Assembly (NCBI RefSeq): GCF_000213055.1
Contig: NZ_CM001165.1
Coordinates: 3,266,945 to 3,330,944 of the forward strand
DNA: 64,000 nucleotides
Reading direction: 5' to 3'
Origin: Streptomyces sp. Tu6071
Lineage (GTDB): Bacteria; Actinomycetota; Actinomycetes; Streptomycetales; Streptomycetaceae
Shown here: positions 37,271-46,929 of the stretch, one piece after another
How the letters are laid out: the number at the start of each line of letters is the position of its first letter
Numbering within the stretch: the first letter of the stretch is position 1
The notes under the pieces: generated by a model
Told to the model about the DNA's origin: nothing
The model's database searches: none
The model's input: only the letters and a program-made list of their open reading frames with translations
Made by a program: the position numbers and the translations under genes

Positions 37271-38335
37271 TCAGCCGTTGTCCGGCTCGCGCAGGTCGAG
37301 GCCGATGTCGAGGATCGGCGCGGAGTGCGTGAGCGCGCCGACGGCGAGGTAGTCGACGCCGGTCCCGGCGTAGGCGCGGGCGTTGTCGAGGGTGAGGCGG
37401 CCCGAGGATTCGAGCAGGGCGCGCCCGGCGGTGAGGGCGACGGCCTCCTCGGTCTCGGCGGGCGTGAAGTTGTCGAGGAGGACGAGGTCGGCTCCGGCGT
37501 CGAGCACTTCGCGGAGCTGGTGGATCGTGTCGACCTCGACCTCGACGGTCAGTCCGGGGAACATCTTCCGCACCGCCTCGAAGGCGGCGGCGACGCCCCC
37601 GGCGGCGACGACGTGGTTGTCCTTGACGAGCGCGGCGTCCGAGAGCGACATGCGGTGGTTGACGCCGCCGCCGCGGCGCACGGCGTACTTCTCCAGGGCG
37701 CGCAGGCCGGGCGTCGTCTTGCGGGTGTCGCGCACCCGCGCCTTCGTCCCGGCGAGCGCGTCGGCCCAGGCGCGGGTCGCCGTCGCGATGCCGGAGAGCC
37801 GGTTGAGCAGGTTGAGGGCGCTGCGCTCGGCGGTGAGCAGGTCGCGGGTGCGGGTCGTGACGCTGAGCAGCTTCTGCCCGGCGTGCACCGCGTCGCCGTC
37901 GGCGACGTGCCGCTCGACCTCGAACTCCTCGGTCGCGACGAGCGAGATGACGGCCTCGGCGATGTGCAGCCCGGCGACGACGCCGTTCTCGCGCGCGGTG
38001 AAGTCGGCGGTCGCGACGGCGTCGGCGGGGACGGTCGCGAGCGAGGTCACGTCCTCGCCGCCGTCCAGGTCCTCGGCAAGGGTCAGGTAGGCGATGTCCT
38101 CGACGTGGACGGGGTCGAGGCCGCCCGCGGCGAGGAGCGCGGCGAGCGCGGGGTCGAGGCCGCAGACGTCCTCGCCGTCCTCGTGCTCCCCGGCGTCGTG
38201 GCCGCCGCAGGCACAGCCCGCGCCGCAGCCGCCGCCCGCTCCCGCGTCGTCGGCGGGCAGCAGCGGCAGCGCGGCCCCTGGCGCGGCTGCGGGAGTGGGC
38301 TCGGTCGGCTCGGGCTGCTCGGGACTGGTGCTCAC
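37271..38335 (-). CDS. nadC: Nicotinate-nucleotide pyrophosphorylase (quinolinate phosphoribosyltransferase)
   Basis: 354 residues, about 60 longer than typical NadC. NadC converts quinolinate and PRPP to nicotinate mononucleotide. Core motifs are NLLNRLSGIATATRAW, RDTRKTTPGLRALEKYAVRRGGGVNHR and the LVLLDNFTP segment. The N-terminal extension is Pro/Ala-rich, then Cys/His-rich: Cys37, Cys41, Cys43, His46, His51 and Cys58 in a stretch starting GGCGAGCACGGH. This could bind a metal (inference). GTG 38335 is the start. An ATG-started shorter form would lose part of the core. Confidence 0.93.
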   Translation of the reverse strand: MSTSPEQPEPTEPTPAAAPGAALPLLPADDAGAGGGCGAGCACGGHDAGEHEDGEDVCGLDPALAALLAAGGLDPVHVEDIAYLTLAEDLDGGEDVTSLATVPADAVATADFTARENGVVAGLHIAEAVISLVATEEFEVERHVADGDAVHAGQKLLSVTTRTRDLLTAERSALNLLNRLSGIATATRAWADALAGTKARVRDTRKTTPGLRALEKYAVRRGGGVNHRMSLSDAALVKDNHVVAAGGVAAAFEAVRKMFPGLTVEVEVDTIHQLREVLDAGADLVLLDNFTPAETEEAVALTAGRALLESSGRLTLDNARAYAGTGVDYLAVGALTHSAPILDIGLDLREPDNG

Positions 38336-38653
38336 GGTCGGGGCTCCTGGTGCGGTACGGGTGGTACGGGTCGTGCGGGCGCCGTGGTCGCGCCCGCGGG
38401 TGGTGCGCGCGGTCCGGGTGGTGCGCGTCGTGCGGTACGTACGAGTGTGACCGCCCGCGCCGCGGGGCGCGGCGGGCCGGGCGGTCGCGGGTACGTGCGT
38501 GCGTACGGAGAGTACGCGTTCGCACGGACACTCGGCTGCCCGTCCGGGCGTACGGAGCGGTACGTACGACAGTCGTACGGCGCGCGGGGCCGGGTACGGG
38601 CGGGCGGGGGCGCCTCGGTCGGGCGGGCGTCTCACCCGTACGAGTGAGCGAGG
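38336..38653. other. Spacer between nadB and nadC
   Basis: 318 bp without a gene. Next to nadC it has GGTGCGCGTCGTGCGG-like repeats. The middle holds a 17-bp palindrome described separately. Confidence 0.5.
38563..38579. promoter_or_regulatory. 17-bp palindrome upstream of nadC
   Basis: CGTACGACAGTCGTACG is perfectly symmetric about one central base. It lies 228 bp before the nadC start and 75 bp past the nadB stop. An operator is possible. The regulator is unknown. Confidence 0.4.
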
Positions 38654-40423
38654 TCAGTCGTGCGGACGGGTGGGCGGGAAGGTGGTGCCGCTCGTGGGCC
38701 GCAGGCGCGGGGTGTGCGTCGCGGCGTCCAGGGTGACGACGATATGCCGTGCGCCGGCGGTGTCGTCGCGCTCGGGATGGTCCTCGCGCCAGTGGCAGCC
38801 GCGCGTCTCCTCGCGCGCGAGCGCGGCCTCGGTGAGGACGCGGGCGACGGTGAGGAGGTTGGTGGCCTGCCAGGTGTCGACGCCGGGCTCCGCGGGCTTG
38901 GCCTCGGCGGCGTGGGCACGCAGCGCGTCGAGCGCTTCGGCGGTCGCGCGGAGCGAGGCGGCCGAACGCAGCACGCTCGCGCCCTCGCTCATGGCGCGCT
39001 GTACGGCGAAACGATCCTCCGCCGCCTGGAGCACCTCCGTGCGAACCGGTTCGCGAACCGGTTCGCGCACGGCCTGGTGTCGGTTGTCCGGGCCGCTGGA
39101 TCGTTCCGCCGCTGTCGCGGGAGCACGTTCCGCCGCCTCGTGCCCCGCGACGAGGTGCGCGGCGATGCGCTCCGCGTACACGAGCCCTTCGAGGAGCGAG
39201 TTGGACGCGAGCCGGTTGGCGCCGTGGACGCCGGTGCAGGCCACCTCCCCGCAGGCGTAGAGCCCGGGCACGGTCGTCCGCCCGTCGGTGTCGGTGCGGA
39301 CGCCGCCGGAGGCGTAGTGCGCGGCGGGCGAGACGGGGACGGGCGCGGTGACGGGGTCGATGCCGTGGGCGCGGCAGGCGGCGAGAATCGTGGGGAAACG
39401 GTTCTCCCACATCTCCGCGCCGAAGTGCCTGGCGTCGAGGTACATGTGCGTCGTGCCCTGCTCGCGCATGCGCCGGGTGATGGCCTTGGCGACGATGTCG
39501 CGCGGGGCGAGTTCGCCGAGTTCGTGCTGCCCGGTCATGAAGCGGACGCCGTCCGCGTCGACGAGGTGCGCGCCCTCGCCCCGTACCGCCTCCGAGACCA
39601 GCGGCTGCTGGCCCTCGGCGCCGGGGCCGAGGAAGAGGACGGTGGGGTGGAACTGGACGAACTCCAGGTCGCTGACCTCGGCGCCCGCGCGCAGCGCGAG
39701 GGCGACGCCGTCGCCGGTCGAGACCGGCGGGTTCGTCGTCGCGGCGAAGACCTGCCCCATGCCGCCCGTCGCGAGGACGACGGCGGGGGCGAGGACGGCG
39801 CCGACGCCGTCGTGCTGGCCCTCACCCATGACGTGCAGCGTGATACCGGCGGTGCGCCCCCCGGCGTCCTTGAGGAGGTCGAGGGCAAGGGCGTTCTCGA
39901 TGGTCGGGATCGCCTTGGCCCGCACCGCCTCGACGAGCGCGCGCGAGACCTCCGCGCCGGTCGCGTCGCCGCCCGCGTGGACGATGCGGCGCCGGTGGTG
40001 GCCGCCCTCGCGGGTGAGGGCGATCTCCGTACCGCCCTCTTCGGTGTCCTCGGTGTCGAAGCGCGCGCCCGTCCCGATGAGACGGCGCACGGCGCCGGGG
40101 CCCTCGGTGACGAGGAGGCGCACGGCGTCGAAGTCGCACAACCCCACGCCCGCGACGAGCGTGTCGTCGAAGTGCTGCTCGGGCGTGTCGCCCTCGCCGA
40201 GCGCGGCGGCGATCCCGCCCTGTGCCCAGCGCGTCGAGCCGTCGTCCAGGCGCGCCTTGGTGACGACGACGGTACGCAGCCCGGCCGCCTCGCAGCGCAG
40301 CGCGACGGTGAGCCCGGCGACGCCGGAGCCGACCACGACGACATCCGCCTCGCGGCGCCAGCCGGGGGCGGGCGCGGGGAGGCGCAGGGTCTCGGGAGGT
40401 ATCGGGGACTTTTCGGTGCTCAT
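38654..40423 (-). CDS. nadB: L-aspartate oxidase
   Basis: 589 residues. NadB oxidises L-aspartate to iminoaspartate for quinolinate synthesis. FAD binding is [20 protein letters not shown] at residue 28. [13 protein letters not shown] follows, as in the fumarate reductase/NadB family, then [15 protein letters not shown] and the [20 protein letters not shown] stretch. A C-terminal helical domain completes it. The ATG overlaps the panC stop (ATGA), so translation is coupled. nadA, needed for the next step, is not in this window. Confidence 0.95.
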   Translation of the reverse strand: MSTEKSPIPPETLRLPAPAPGWRREADVVVVGSGVAGLTVALRCEAAGLRTVVVTKARLDDGSTRWAQGGIAAALGEGDTPEQHFDDTLVAGVGLCDFDAVRLLVTEGPGAVRRLIGTGARFDTEDTEEGGTEIALTREGGHHRRRIVHAGGDATGAEVSRALVEAVRAKAIPTIENALALDLLKDAGGRTAGITLHVMGEGQHDGVGAVLAPAVVLATGGMGQVFAATTNPPVSTGDGVALALRAGAEVSDLEFVQFHPTVLFLGPGAEGQQPLVSEAVRGEGAHLVDADGVRFMTGQHELGELAPRDIVAKAITRRMREQGTTHMYLDARHFGAEMWENRFPTILAACRAHGIDPVTAPVPVSPAAHYASGGVRTDTDGRTTVPGLYACGEVACTGVHGANRLASNSLLEGLVYAERIAAHLVAGHEAAERAPATAAERSSGPDNRHQAVREPVREPVRTEVLQAAEDRFAVQRAMSEGASVLRSAASLRATAEALDALRAHAAEAKPAEPGVDTWQATNLLTVARVLTEAALAREETRGCHWREDHPERDDTAGARHIVVTLDAATHTPRLRPTSGTTFPPTRPHD

Positions 40424-41400
40424 GGTCTGGCTCCGGAGGCGGGAGAGGGTGCGGGCCCGGAGGCCGGGGCCAGCGGGAGGTTGTCGATGAGGCGGGTCGC
40501 GCCGACGCGGGCCGCGACGGCGAGGACCGCTTCCCCTGTCGCGGGCAGCGTGTCCGCGACCTCGGTGAAGTCGGCGGGGTCGACGAGCGCGAGGTAGTCG
40601 AGGACGACGGGCGGAGCGGCGTGCGCGGCCTCGTCGAGCACACGGCGCGCGGCGGCGCGTACGGCCGCGGGGTCCTCGCCGCGCGCGGCGGCGTCCTGCC
40701 CCGCGTACAGCGCCCGCGAGAGCGCCAGCGCGCTGCGGCGCTCGTCCTCGGAGAGGTAGCGGTTGCGGCTGGAGCGGGCGAGTCCGTCGCTCTCGCGCGC
40801 GGTGGGCACGGAGACGATCTCGATACCGAAGGCGAGGTCGCGCACCATGCGGCGGACGAGCGCGAGCTGCTGGGCGTCCTTCTGGCCGAAGAGGGCGAGG
40901 TCGGGGCGTACGAGGTGGAACATCTTGCCGACGACCGTGAGCATCCCGTCGAAGTGGCCCGGTCGGCTCGCGCCTTCGAGGCGCTCGCCCATGGGGCCGG
41001 CGCTGATCCGCACCTCGGGCGCGCCGCCGGGGTAGACCTCGTCGACGGAGGGGGCGAGGACGTGGTCGGCGCCCGCGGAACCGGCGATGTCGAGGTCGGC
41101 TTCGAGGGTGCGCGGGTAGCGGTCGAGGTCCTCGCCCGCGCCGAACTGCAGGGGGTTGACGAAGACGGTGACGACGACCTGCCCCTCGGGCCCGGCGAGC
41201 GCGCGGGCCTCGCGGACGAGGCTCGCGTGACCCTCGTGGAGCGCGCCCATCGTCATGACGAGGGCGCGGCGGCCCGCGGGGCGCGGGAGGGCGTGGAGGG
41301 CTGCGGCGGTGGTGAGGAGGAAGGGGGGTGGGGTGGCGGTTCCGGCGGGGGTGGTGGTCCCGGCGGAGGTGCCGGCGGTGGCGGGGTGCGGGGCGGTCAT
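40420..41400 (-). CDS. panC: Pantoate--beta-alanine ligase
   Basis: 326 residues. PanC joins pantoate and beta-alanine with ATP. The nucleotide motif is [17 protein letters not shown], with [17 protein letters not shown], a [14 protein letters not shown] segment and [16 protein letters not shown]. The first 25 residues are a Thr/Ala/Pro-rich tail. Both ends overlap neighbours by ATGA, with the DUF2520 gene upstream and nadB downstream, so the three form one coupled operon. The start is ATG 41400. Confidence 0.95.
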   Translation of the reverse strand: MTAPHPATAGTSAGTTTPAGTATPPPFLLTTAAALHALPRPAGRRALVMTMGALHEGHASLVREARALAGPEGQVVVTVFVNPLQFGAGEDLDRYPRTLEADLDIAGSAGADHVLAPSVDEVYPGGAPEVRISAGPMGERLEGASRPGHFDGMLTVVGKMFHLVRPDLALFGQKDAQQLALVRRMVRDLAFGIEIVSVPTARESDGLARSSRNRYLSEDERRSALALSRALYAGQDAAARGEDPAAVRAAARRVLDEAAHAAPPVVLDYLALVDPADFTEVADTLPATGEAVLAVAARVGATRLIDNLPLAPASGPAPSPASGARP

Positions 41401-42410
41401 TCGGTTCCTCCGGTGGGGTCGGCGGGGCCTGGGCCTCCGGAGTGCGGGGGGTCCGTGGGGGGCGGGTCGGTGCGCGGCGGGTCCGTGCGGGGCGGGTCCG
41501 TGGGGGGGTGCGGGGGTTCGGCGAGGACGTCGAGGAGGTCTTCGGCGAGTTCCGCCTTGAGCAGGCCGTGGCTCAGGGCGCGGTCGGCGGTGGCGCGGGC
41601 CATGGCGAGGTAGCCGGGGAGCGTCTGCGGCGCGTGCGTACGGAGCTGTTCGATGTGGGCGGCGACGGTGCCCGCGTCGCCGCGCGAGACGGGCCCGGTG
41701 AGTGCCGCGTCGCCGGAGCGCAGCGCGTTGTCGAGGCTCGCGCCGAGGAGCGGGCCGAGCATGCGGTCCGGCGCGTCGACCCCGGCGGTGCGGAGCAGGT
41801 CCATGGCCTGGGCGACGAGGGTGACGAGGTGGTTCGAGCCGAGGGCGAGGGCCGCGTGGTAGAGCGGGCGGGCGTCCTCGGCGATCCACTCGGGCTCGCC
41901 GCCCATCTCGATGACGAGCGCCTGCGCGGCGAGCCGCAGTTCCTCGGGCGCGGTGACCCCGAAGGAGCAGCCCGCGAGGCGCTGCACGTCGACGGGTGTG
42001 CCTGTGAACGTCATGACGGGGTGCAGCGCGAGCGGCAGCCCTCCGGCACGGACGACGGGGTCGAGGACCTTGGTCCCGTACCGCCCCGAGGTGTGCACGA
42101 GGAGCTGCCCGGGGCGGACCGCGCCGGTCTCGACAAGTCCGGCGACGAGTCCGGGGAGGGCGTCGTCGGGAACGGTGAGGAGGACGAGCTGGGCGCGCGC
42201 GAGGACCTCGTCGGGGGTCATGAGGGGGACGTCGGGCAGGAGGCTCGCGGCGCGCCTGCGGGAGGCGTCGGAGACGCCGGAGACGGCGACGGGCCGGTGC
42301 CCGGCGAGGGCGAGCGAGGCGGCGAGCGCGGGGCCGACACGGCCGGCACCGACGACGCCGACATCGAGGCGGGCGGGGCGCGAGGCGGGGTCGGGGGGCG
42401 GGGTGTTCAC
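41397..42410 (-). CDS. Rossmann-like and DUF2520 domain protein
   Basis: 337 residues. An N-terminal NAD(P) fold, [22 protein letters not shown], leads to [12 protein letters not shown] and a DUF2520 part ([46 protein letters not shown]) like the helical domain of ketopantoate reductase or ProC-type enzymes. It is coupled to panC, so a role in pantoate formation is plausible but unproven. The C-terminus ends in PPRTDPP repeats, encoded by 15-bp tandem units. GTG 42410 overlaps the stop of a small upstream frame. Confidence 0.85.
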   Translation of the reverse strand: MNTPPPDPASRPARLDVGVVGAGRVGPALAASLALAGHRPVAVSGVSDASRRRAASLLPDVPLMTPDEVLARAQLVLLTVPDDALPGLVAGLVETGAVRPGQLLVHTSGRYGTKVLDPVVRAGGLPLALHPVMTFTGTPVDVQRLAGCSFGVTAPEELRLAAQALVIEMGGEPEWIAEDARPLYHAALALGSNHLVTLVAQAMDLLRTAGVDAPDRMLGPLLGASLDNALRSGDAALTGPVSRGDAGTVAAHIEQLRTHAPQTLPGYLAMARATADRALSHGLLKAELAEDLLDVLAEPPHPPTDPPRTDPPRTDPPPTDPPHSGGPGPADPTGGTE

Positions 42411-42682
42411 CGGGCGGTCCCGAGGGGTTGAGGGGTGGGGGGTTGTGGGGTGGGGGGTGTGGTGGGGGTGCTTGATGCGGGGGGCGCGCTCGGTGCGGGG
42501 TGCGCGGTGGGGGCCGCCTGCGCGGTGAGTGTGGCGGGCGAGGGGTGCGCGGGGGTCGCGGTGGGTGTGCCCGGCGCGGGGCTCGGGGCGGGCGCGGCGG
42601 GCGCCGGAGTCGCGGCGGGCGAGGGGTCCGCGCTCACCTCGGGGCGCGAGCCGTGGCGGCTCGGCGGGTTCGTGTGGGTCAC
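42407..42682 (-). CDS. Small Ala/Pro/Thr-rich protein, possible coupled leader gene
   Basis: 91 residues, from GTG 42682 with a GGAAGG site seven bases upstream. The sequence begins [20 protein letters not shown] and then is almost wholly Ala, Pro, Ser and Thr. Its TGA overlaps the DUF2520 GTG in a GTGA arrangement, as for the following genes. That supports real translation. The composition alone could arise by chance in such DNA, so confidence is modest. No function can be proposed. Confidence 0.4.
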
Positions 42683-43016
42683 TGCGGGGCCTTCCGTTCC
42701 AGTCCGCTGCCGGTACCGGACGATTTCTCGTCATGCTAACGCGAAGGCGGCCGGGTGGGGCGGCGGGGCGGTACGAGGGGGCGGGTGGGGCGAAAGGGGC
42801 TGAGGAGGTGGGGGCGGCCGAGGCGGAGGCGGAGAAGGGCGGGGCGGGGGCGGAAAAGGGTGAGGCGGAGGACGGCTGCCACAAGGGGCGGTTATCGGCT
42901 GGTACGACCTTCAACGCCCTCTGTGGATAACTTTGGGCGCTCGTTTTGACGGCTTGCCATGATCTATCCAACGACCGGAACGAACGACCGAGCGACGGAC
43001 GAGAGGAGCGGCGGCG
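42683..43016. promoter_or_regulatory. Divergent region between the panC block and threonine aldolase, with a DnaA-box-like site
   Basis: 334 bp without a gene. TGTGGATAA at 42922-42930 is the complement of the DnaA box TTATCCACA. A TTTTGACGGCTTGCCATGATC stretch near 42945 is comparatively AT-rich and probably contains the aldolase promoter. GAGAGGAG precedes ATG 43017. A single box need not mean DnaA control. Confidence 0.4.
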
Positions 43017-44234
43017 ATGGCTGACGCGAAGACGGCGGCGGAGCGGGCCGAGGTGGCGGAGCAGGACGAGGGGGTGGCTCTCCAGCGGCGGCGCAGGGAC
43101 GCACAGCGGGCGGCGCGGCGGGCGTTGAGCAGACCGCGGATGCGGGACTCGCTGGGGGAACGGGTCGAGGAGCTGGCGCGGCTGGCCGGCACGGTCGCCG
43201 ACCTGGACGAGTCGGTGGACATCTACGGCGGCGGGATCGTCGCCGAGCTGGAGGAACGGGTCGCCGGGCTGCTCGGTACGGAGGCCGCCGCGTTCTTCCC
43301 GACCGGGACGATGGCGCAGCAAGTCGCCCTGCGCGCCTGGGCCGGGCGGACGGGGAATCCTGTCGTGGCGCTGCACCCGCTGGCGCACCCGGAAGTGCAC
43401 GAGCGGGACGCGCTCCACACGGTGAGCGGGCTGCGCACGGTGCACCCGACGCGGGCTCCGCGGCTGCCGACCGCGGCGGAGGTGGCGGCGCTGGAGGAGC
43501 CGTTCGGGACGCTGATGCTGGAGCTGCCGCTGCGCGACGCCGGTTTCGTCCTGCCGAGCTGGGATGAGCTGGTCGACGTGGTCGCGGCGGCGCGTGAGCG
43601 GGACGCGGTCGTGCACTTCGACGGGGCACGGCTGTGGGAGACGGAGACGCACTTCGGGAAGGATCTGCGGGAGATCGCGGCGCTCGCGGACAGCGTGTAC
43701 GTGTCCTTCTACAAGTCGCTCGAAGGGCTGGGCGGAGCGGTGCTCGCCGGTCCGCAGCAGCTCGTCGACGAGGCGCGGGCCTGGCGGCACCGGTACGGGG
43801 GCCAGATCTTCCAGCAGTTCCCGACCGCGCTGAGTGCCTTGATCGGCCTGGACCGAGAGCTGCCCCGGCTGCCGGAGTACGTGGCGAGAGCGCGCGAGGT
43901 GTCGGCAGCGCTGCGGCGGGGCCTGGAGCGGTCCGGGGTGTCCTGGTACCGGCTGCACCCGGAGGTGCCGCACACGCATCAGTTCCAGTTGTGGCTGCCG
44001 TACGCGGCGAGGGAGCTGGACGAGGCGGGGATCGCGCAGGCGCGGGAGCGGAGCGAGAGCCTGTTCGGCGCGTGGCACGACCAGCAGGTGCCGAGGCTCG
44101 CGTTGACGGAGGTGACCGTCACCGGGGCGGCACTGGAATGGCCGGACGAGGAGATCGAGGAGGCGGTCGCCGATTTCGTGGGCCGCCTGGAGAAGGGCGG
44201 CCGGACGGGAGAGGGGCAGCGGGAGGAGGGCTGA
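43017..44234 (+). CDS. Threonine aldolase family PLP enzyme (beta-eliminating lyase)
   Basis: 405 residues. The fold-type I PLP motifs are FFPTGTMAQQVALRAW, HFDGARLWETETHFGKDL and the lysine in VYVSFYKSLEGLGGAVLAG. L-threonine aldolases cleave threonine to glycine and acetaldehyde. About 60 charged N-terminal residues (AAERAEVAEQDEGVALQRRRR) precede the catalytic domain and look helical. They are not standard in E. coli LtaE. The ATG follows GAGAGGAG. It is monocistronic, followed by a G-rich tandem array. Confidence 0.88.
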   Translation: MADAKTAAERAEVAEQDEGVALQRRRRDAQRAARRALSRPRMRDSLGERVEELARLAGTVADLDESVDIYGGGIVAELEERVAGLLGTEAAAFFPTGTMAQQVALRAWAGRTGNPVVALHPLAHPEVHERDALHTVSGLRTVHPTRAPRLPTAAEVAALEEPFGTLMLELPLRDAGFVLPSWDELVDVVAAARERDAVVHFDGARLWETETHFGKDLREIAALADSVYVSFYKSLEGLGGAVLAGPQQLVDEARAWRHRYGGQIFQQFPTALSALIGLDRELPRLPEYVARAREVSAALRRGLERSGVSWYRLHPEVPHTHQFQLWLPYAARELDEAGIAQARERSESLFGAWHDQQVPRLALTEVTVTGAALEWPDEEIEEAVADFVGRLEKGGRTGEGQREEG

Positions 44235-44321
44235 GGCGCCGGTCGCGGAGCGGGCTCGGCGTGGCGGGCTGCATGGGCCGGGTTCCGCGGGGCTTGGTCC
44301 GCTGGGCTCGGTCGTCGGCTC

Positions 44322-44433
44322 GGGCCTGCGGGGCCGGGGCTGCGGGGCTGGGCCTGTGCGGCCGGGGCTGCGGGGCCGGGGCTGCGGGGCCGGGGCTGCG
44401 GGGCCGGGCCTGTGCGGCCGGGGCTGCGGGGCC
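44322..44433 (+). repeat. 14-bp G-rich tandem array with quadruplex-forming pattern
   Basis: Eight 14-bp units, mainly GGGGCTGCGGGGCC with two GGGCCTGTGCGGCC variants, run without interruption. G4 tracts are separated by CTGC and CC, which fits the G-quadruplex rule on the plus strand. The array lies between two plus-strand genes and the period is not a multiple of three, so it is not a coding repeat. Confidence 0.85.
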
Positions 44434-44527
44434 GGGAGGCGAGATCCGGATGCGAGCCTGAGGTGCGAGGCCGGGGGCGGGCGATGTGGGCTGACGGGAG
44501 GGGGTGGGGGCGGGGCACCATGGTGCG

Positions 44528-45646
44528 GTGAGCGTCATCATCGACATTGCCGGGCTGCCCCACGACCGGGTCCGCGTGAAGCCCTCGCCGCTGGCGGAGC
44601 TGGGCATGGCGCTGCACGCGTTCACGGAGTCCCGGCACCATCCGCGGCTCGCGGCGTGGGTGACGGCGACCACGGCGCGTCTGGACCCGCACCTGGCCGA
44701 CCGGCTGGAGGAGGCGAGGTTCCTGTGGGGCGCGACGTTCTCGGACGTCTTCACGGCCTTCGCGGGGCTGCCGGCGGAGGAGGAGGCGCAGCCGGCCGGG
44801 ACCCTCGCCGGGGAACTGGACCTCCTGGACCGGGTGCCGGACGAGGACTTCGTGGCGGCGCTCCTGGAGTCGGTGTGCGACCCCTCGTACGGGGCGTACG
44901 GGGCGCGGATACCGAGTCCGCTGACGGACGCCGTGGTGAGGCGCCGCACGCTGACGCTGGCGGCGGCGCAGGGCCGGCCCCTGGTCGACTTCACGCAACG
45001 GGTCCTCGCCGATCCGGGGTGGGCGCGGGAGTGGTTCCGGGGCCTGATGACGGAGTGCGAGGAGGCGTTCTTCGCCGATACGTGGCAGCGGGTGGGGCCG
45101 GGGCTCGCGGCCGACGCGCGGCATACGGCGGAGTTGCTTCGCCGCAGGGGGCTCGGCGCGGCTCTCGCCCACGCCTCCCCGGCCATCACGTACGACGAGG
45201 AGACAGGGCGCATCACGGTGGACAAACTCACCGCGGCGCGGACCGCTGCCGCGCGGCAGGGGCTGACGCTTGTGCCGACGCGGCTGGGCAGCCCGCACCT
45301 GATGGTGCTGCACCGGCACGGCTGGCAGCCGGTGCTGCACTACCCGGTCGCCTCGCAGGACCCGCCACCGGGGCCGACGGTGGAGGAGCTGACGCTGCGG
45401 ATGGAGGCGCTCGCGCACCCGGTACGGATGCGGATGTGCCGACTGCTCTCACGCTCGGCGTACAGCACGATCGGGCTGGCGGAGGCGCACGGGCTGAGCG
45501 CCCCGGAGATCTCGCGGCACCTCGCGGTGCTGAAGCGGGCGGGCCTGGTCACTTCGAGCCGGCGCGGCCGTTACGTGCTGCACGAGCTGGACCTCGAACT
45601 CGTGGCCCGGCTGGGGACGGACTTCGTGGGGCATTTGCTGCGGTGA
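44528..45646 (+). CDS. ArsR-type transcriptional regulator with N-terminal DUF5937-like domain
   Basis: 372 residues from GTG 44528. The C-terminal 90 residues are a winged helix: MEALAHPVRMRMCRLLSRSAYSTIGLAEAHGLSAPEISRHLAVLKRAGLVTSSRRGRYVLHEL. No metal-binding Cys cluster is present. The 270-residue N-terminal part (VKPSPLAELGMALHAFTESRHHP, LLESVCDPSYGAYG and similar) matches the actinobacterial DUF5937-type architecture I recall, possibly a ligand domain. Target and ligand are unknown. Confidence 0.82.
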   Translation: MSVIIDIAGLPHDRVRVKPSPLAELGMALHAFTESRHHPRLAAWVTATTARLDPHLADRLEEARFLWGATFSDVFTAFAGLPAEEEAQPAGTLAGELDLLDRVPDEDFVAALLESVCDPSYGAYGARIPSPLTDAVVRRRTLTLAAAQGRPLVDFTQRVLADPGWAREWFRGLMTECEEAFFADTWQRVGPGLAADARHTAELLRRRGLGAALAHASPAITYDEETGRITVDKLTAARTAAARQGLTLVPTRLGSPHLMVLHRHGWQPVLHYPVASQDPPPGPTVEELTLRMEALAHPVRMRMCRLLSRSAYSTIGLAEAHGLSAPEISRHLAVLKRAGLVTSSRRGRYVLHELDLELVARLGTDFVGHLLR

Positions 45647-45724
45647 GCGGGGCGCCGGGAGGTCCGGGCCGAGGAGGGGACGAGAACTGACGGAAGGGAG
45701 GGAGGAGATGCGCGAGTCGGTGAT

Positions 45725-46738
45725 TCAGGCGCCGGGGCCGCCGCCGACGCGGACGATGCCGGTCTCGTAGGCGAGGACGACGACCTGCACGCGGTCACGC
45801 AGGCCGAGCTTGGTGAGGACGCGGCCGACGTGGGTCTTCACGGTGGCCTCGGAGAGGACGAGCCTGGCGGCGATCTCCCCGTTGGACAGGCCCTGCGCCA
45901 CGAGCCGCATGACTTCCTGCTCGCGGCCGGTGAGCCGGTCGAGTTCGGGGTGGGTGGCGGGGCCGGTGCCGGGAAGCATCGGGGCGAAGCGGTCGAGCAG
46001 CCGGCGCGTGGTGCTCGGCGCGACCACGGCGTCCCCGCTGTGCACGGCGCGGATCGCGGCGACCAGTTCGCTGGGCGGCACGTCCTTGAGCATGAAGCCG
46101 CTGGCCCCCGCGCGCAGGGCGGAGAAGGCGTACTCGTCGAGGTCGAAGGTGGTGAGGATCAGCACGCGCGGCGCACCGGCCCGCTCATGAATCCGGCGCG
46201 TCGCCTCGACCCCGTCGAGCCGCGGCATCCGTACATCCATCAACACGACATCGACCTCGACACGCTCCAGCACCTCAAGCGCCTCCAACCCGTCCCCCGC
46301 CTCACCGACCACCTCCAGATCCCCCTGCGAGGCCAGCACCATCCGGAACCCGGCCCGGAGCAGAGCTTGGTCATCGACGAGGAGGATGCGGATGGGAGCG
46401 GAGGGCGAGGGGGGAGCGGGAGTGCCGGAGTCGGCGGGGCCGGGGCTCGGGTGGCCTGGGGCGGGATTGCTGGGGGCGGCGCTGCCGGGGCCGGGGGTGG
46501 CGGGGCCCGTGGGGCCTTGGGTGGTTGGCCCGGGGCCTGGGGTGCCTGGGGTGCCCGGGGCAGAGGTGGAGTCGTTAATGCTGGCTGTGCCGGGGAGAGG
46601 GCTGCCTGAGCCGAGGGCGCCGGGAAGAGGAGCGCCTGGGCGGAAGGCGCGAGGGCTGCTCGGGCGTGGGCTGTCAGCGCGTGACCCCGGAGTGCTCGGG
46701 TCGGGGGTGTCGCGGCGTGGGGGTGAGGTGGGCGGCAT
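45725..46738 (-). CDS. NarL-family response regulator with long disordered N-terminus
   Basis: 337 residues from ATG 46738, which has an AAGGAA site. The first 115 residues are Pro/Gly/Ser/Thr-rich. The receiver starts at IRILLVDDQALLRAGF, with phospho-acceptor in VVLMDVRMPRLDG and Lys in FMLKDVPP. The LuxR helix-turn-helix is LTGREQEVMRLVAQGLSNGEIAARLVLSEATVKTHV. A later start at the receiver is possible but no ATG precedes it closely. It pairs with the kinase gene ending 191 bp upstream. Confidence 0.9.
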   Translation of the reverse strand: MPPTSPPRRDTPDPSTPGSRADSPRPSSPRAFRPGAPLPGALGSGSPLPGTASINDSTSAPGTPGTPGPGPTTQGPTGPATPGPGSAAPSNPAPGHPSPGPADSGTPAPPSPSAPIRILLVDDQALLRAGFRMVLASQGDLEVVGEAGDGLEALEVLERVEVDVVLMDVRMPRLDGVEATRRIHERAGAPRVLILTTFDLDEYAFSALRAGASGFMLKDVPPSELVAAIRAVHSGDAVVAPSTTRRLLDRFAPMLPGTGPATHPELDRLTGREQEVMRLVAQGLSNGEIAARLVLSEATVKTHVGRVLTKLGLRDRVQVVVLAYETGIVRVGGGPGA

Positions 46739-46929
46739 GGGGTTCCTTCGGGGACGGGGCGGAGGTGGGCGCCCGGCGGGAGCGCGGCGTGCGCGGAGGT
46801 GAGGGGCGGGCGGGTGTGGTGTGGGCGGGGGCCGGGGTGAGGAGAGAGAGCGAGGTGGGCGGGCGGAGCGGCGCGGGGTGGGTGGGGTGGGAGGGGGCGG
46901 GGGGCGGGGGGGGGAGGCCCCCCGGAGGG

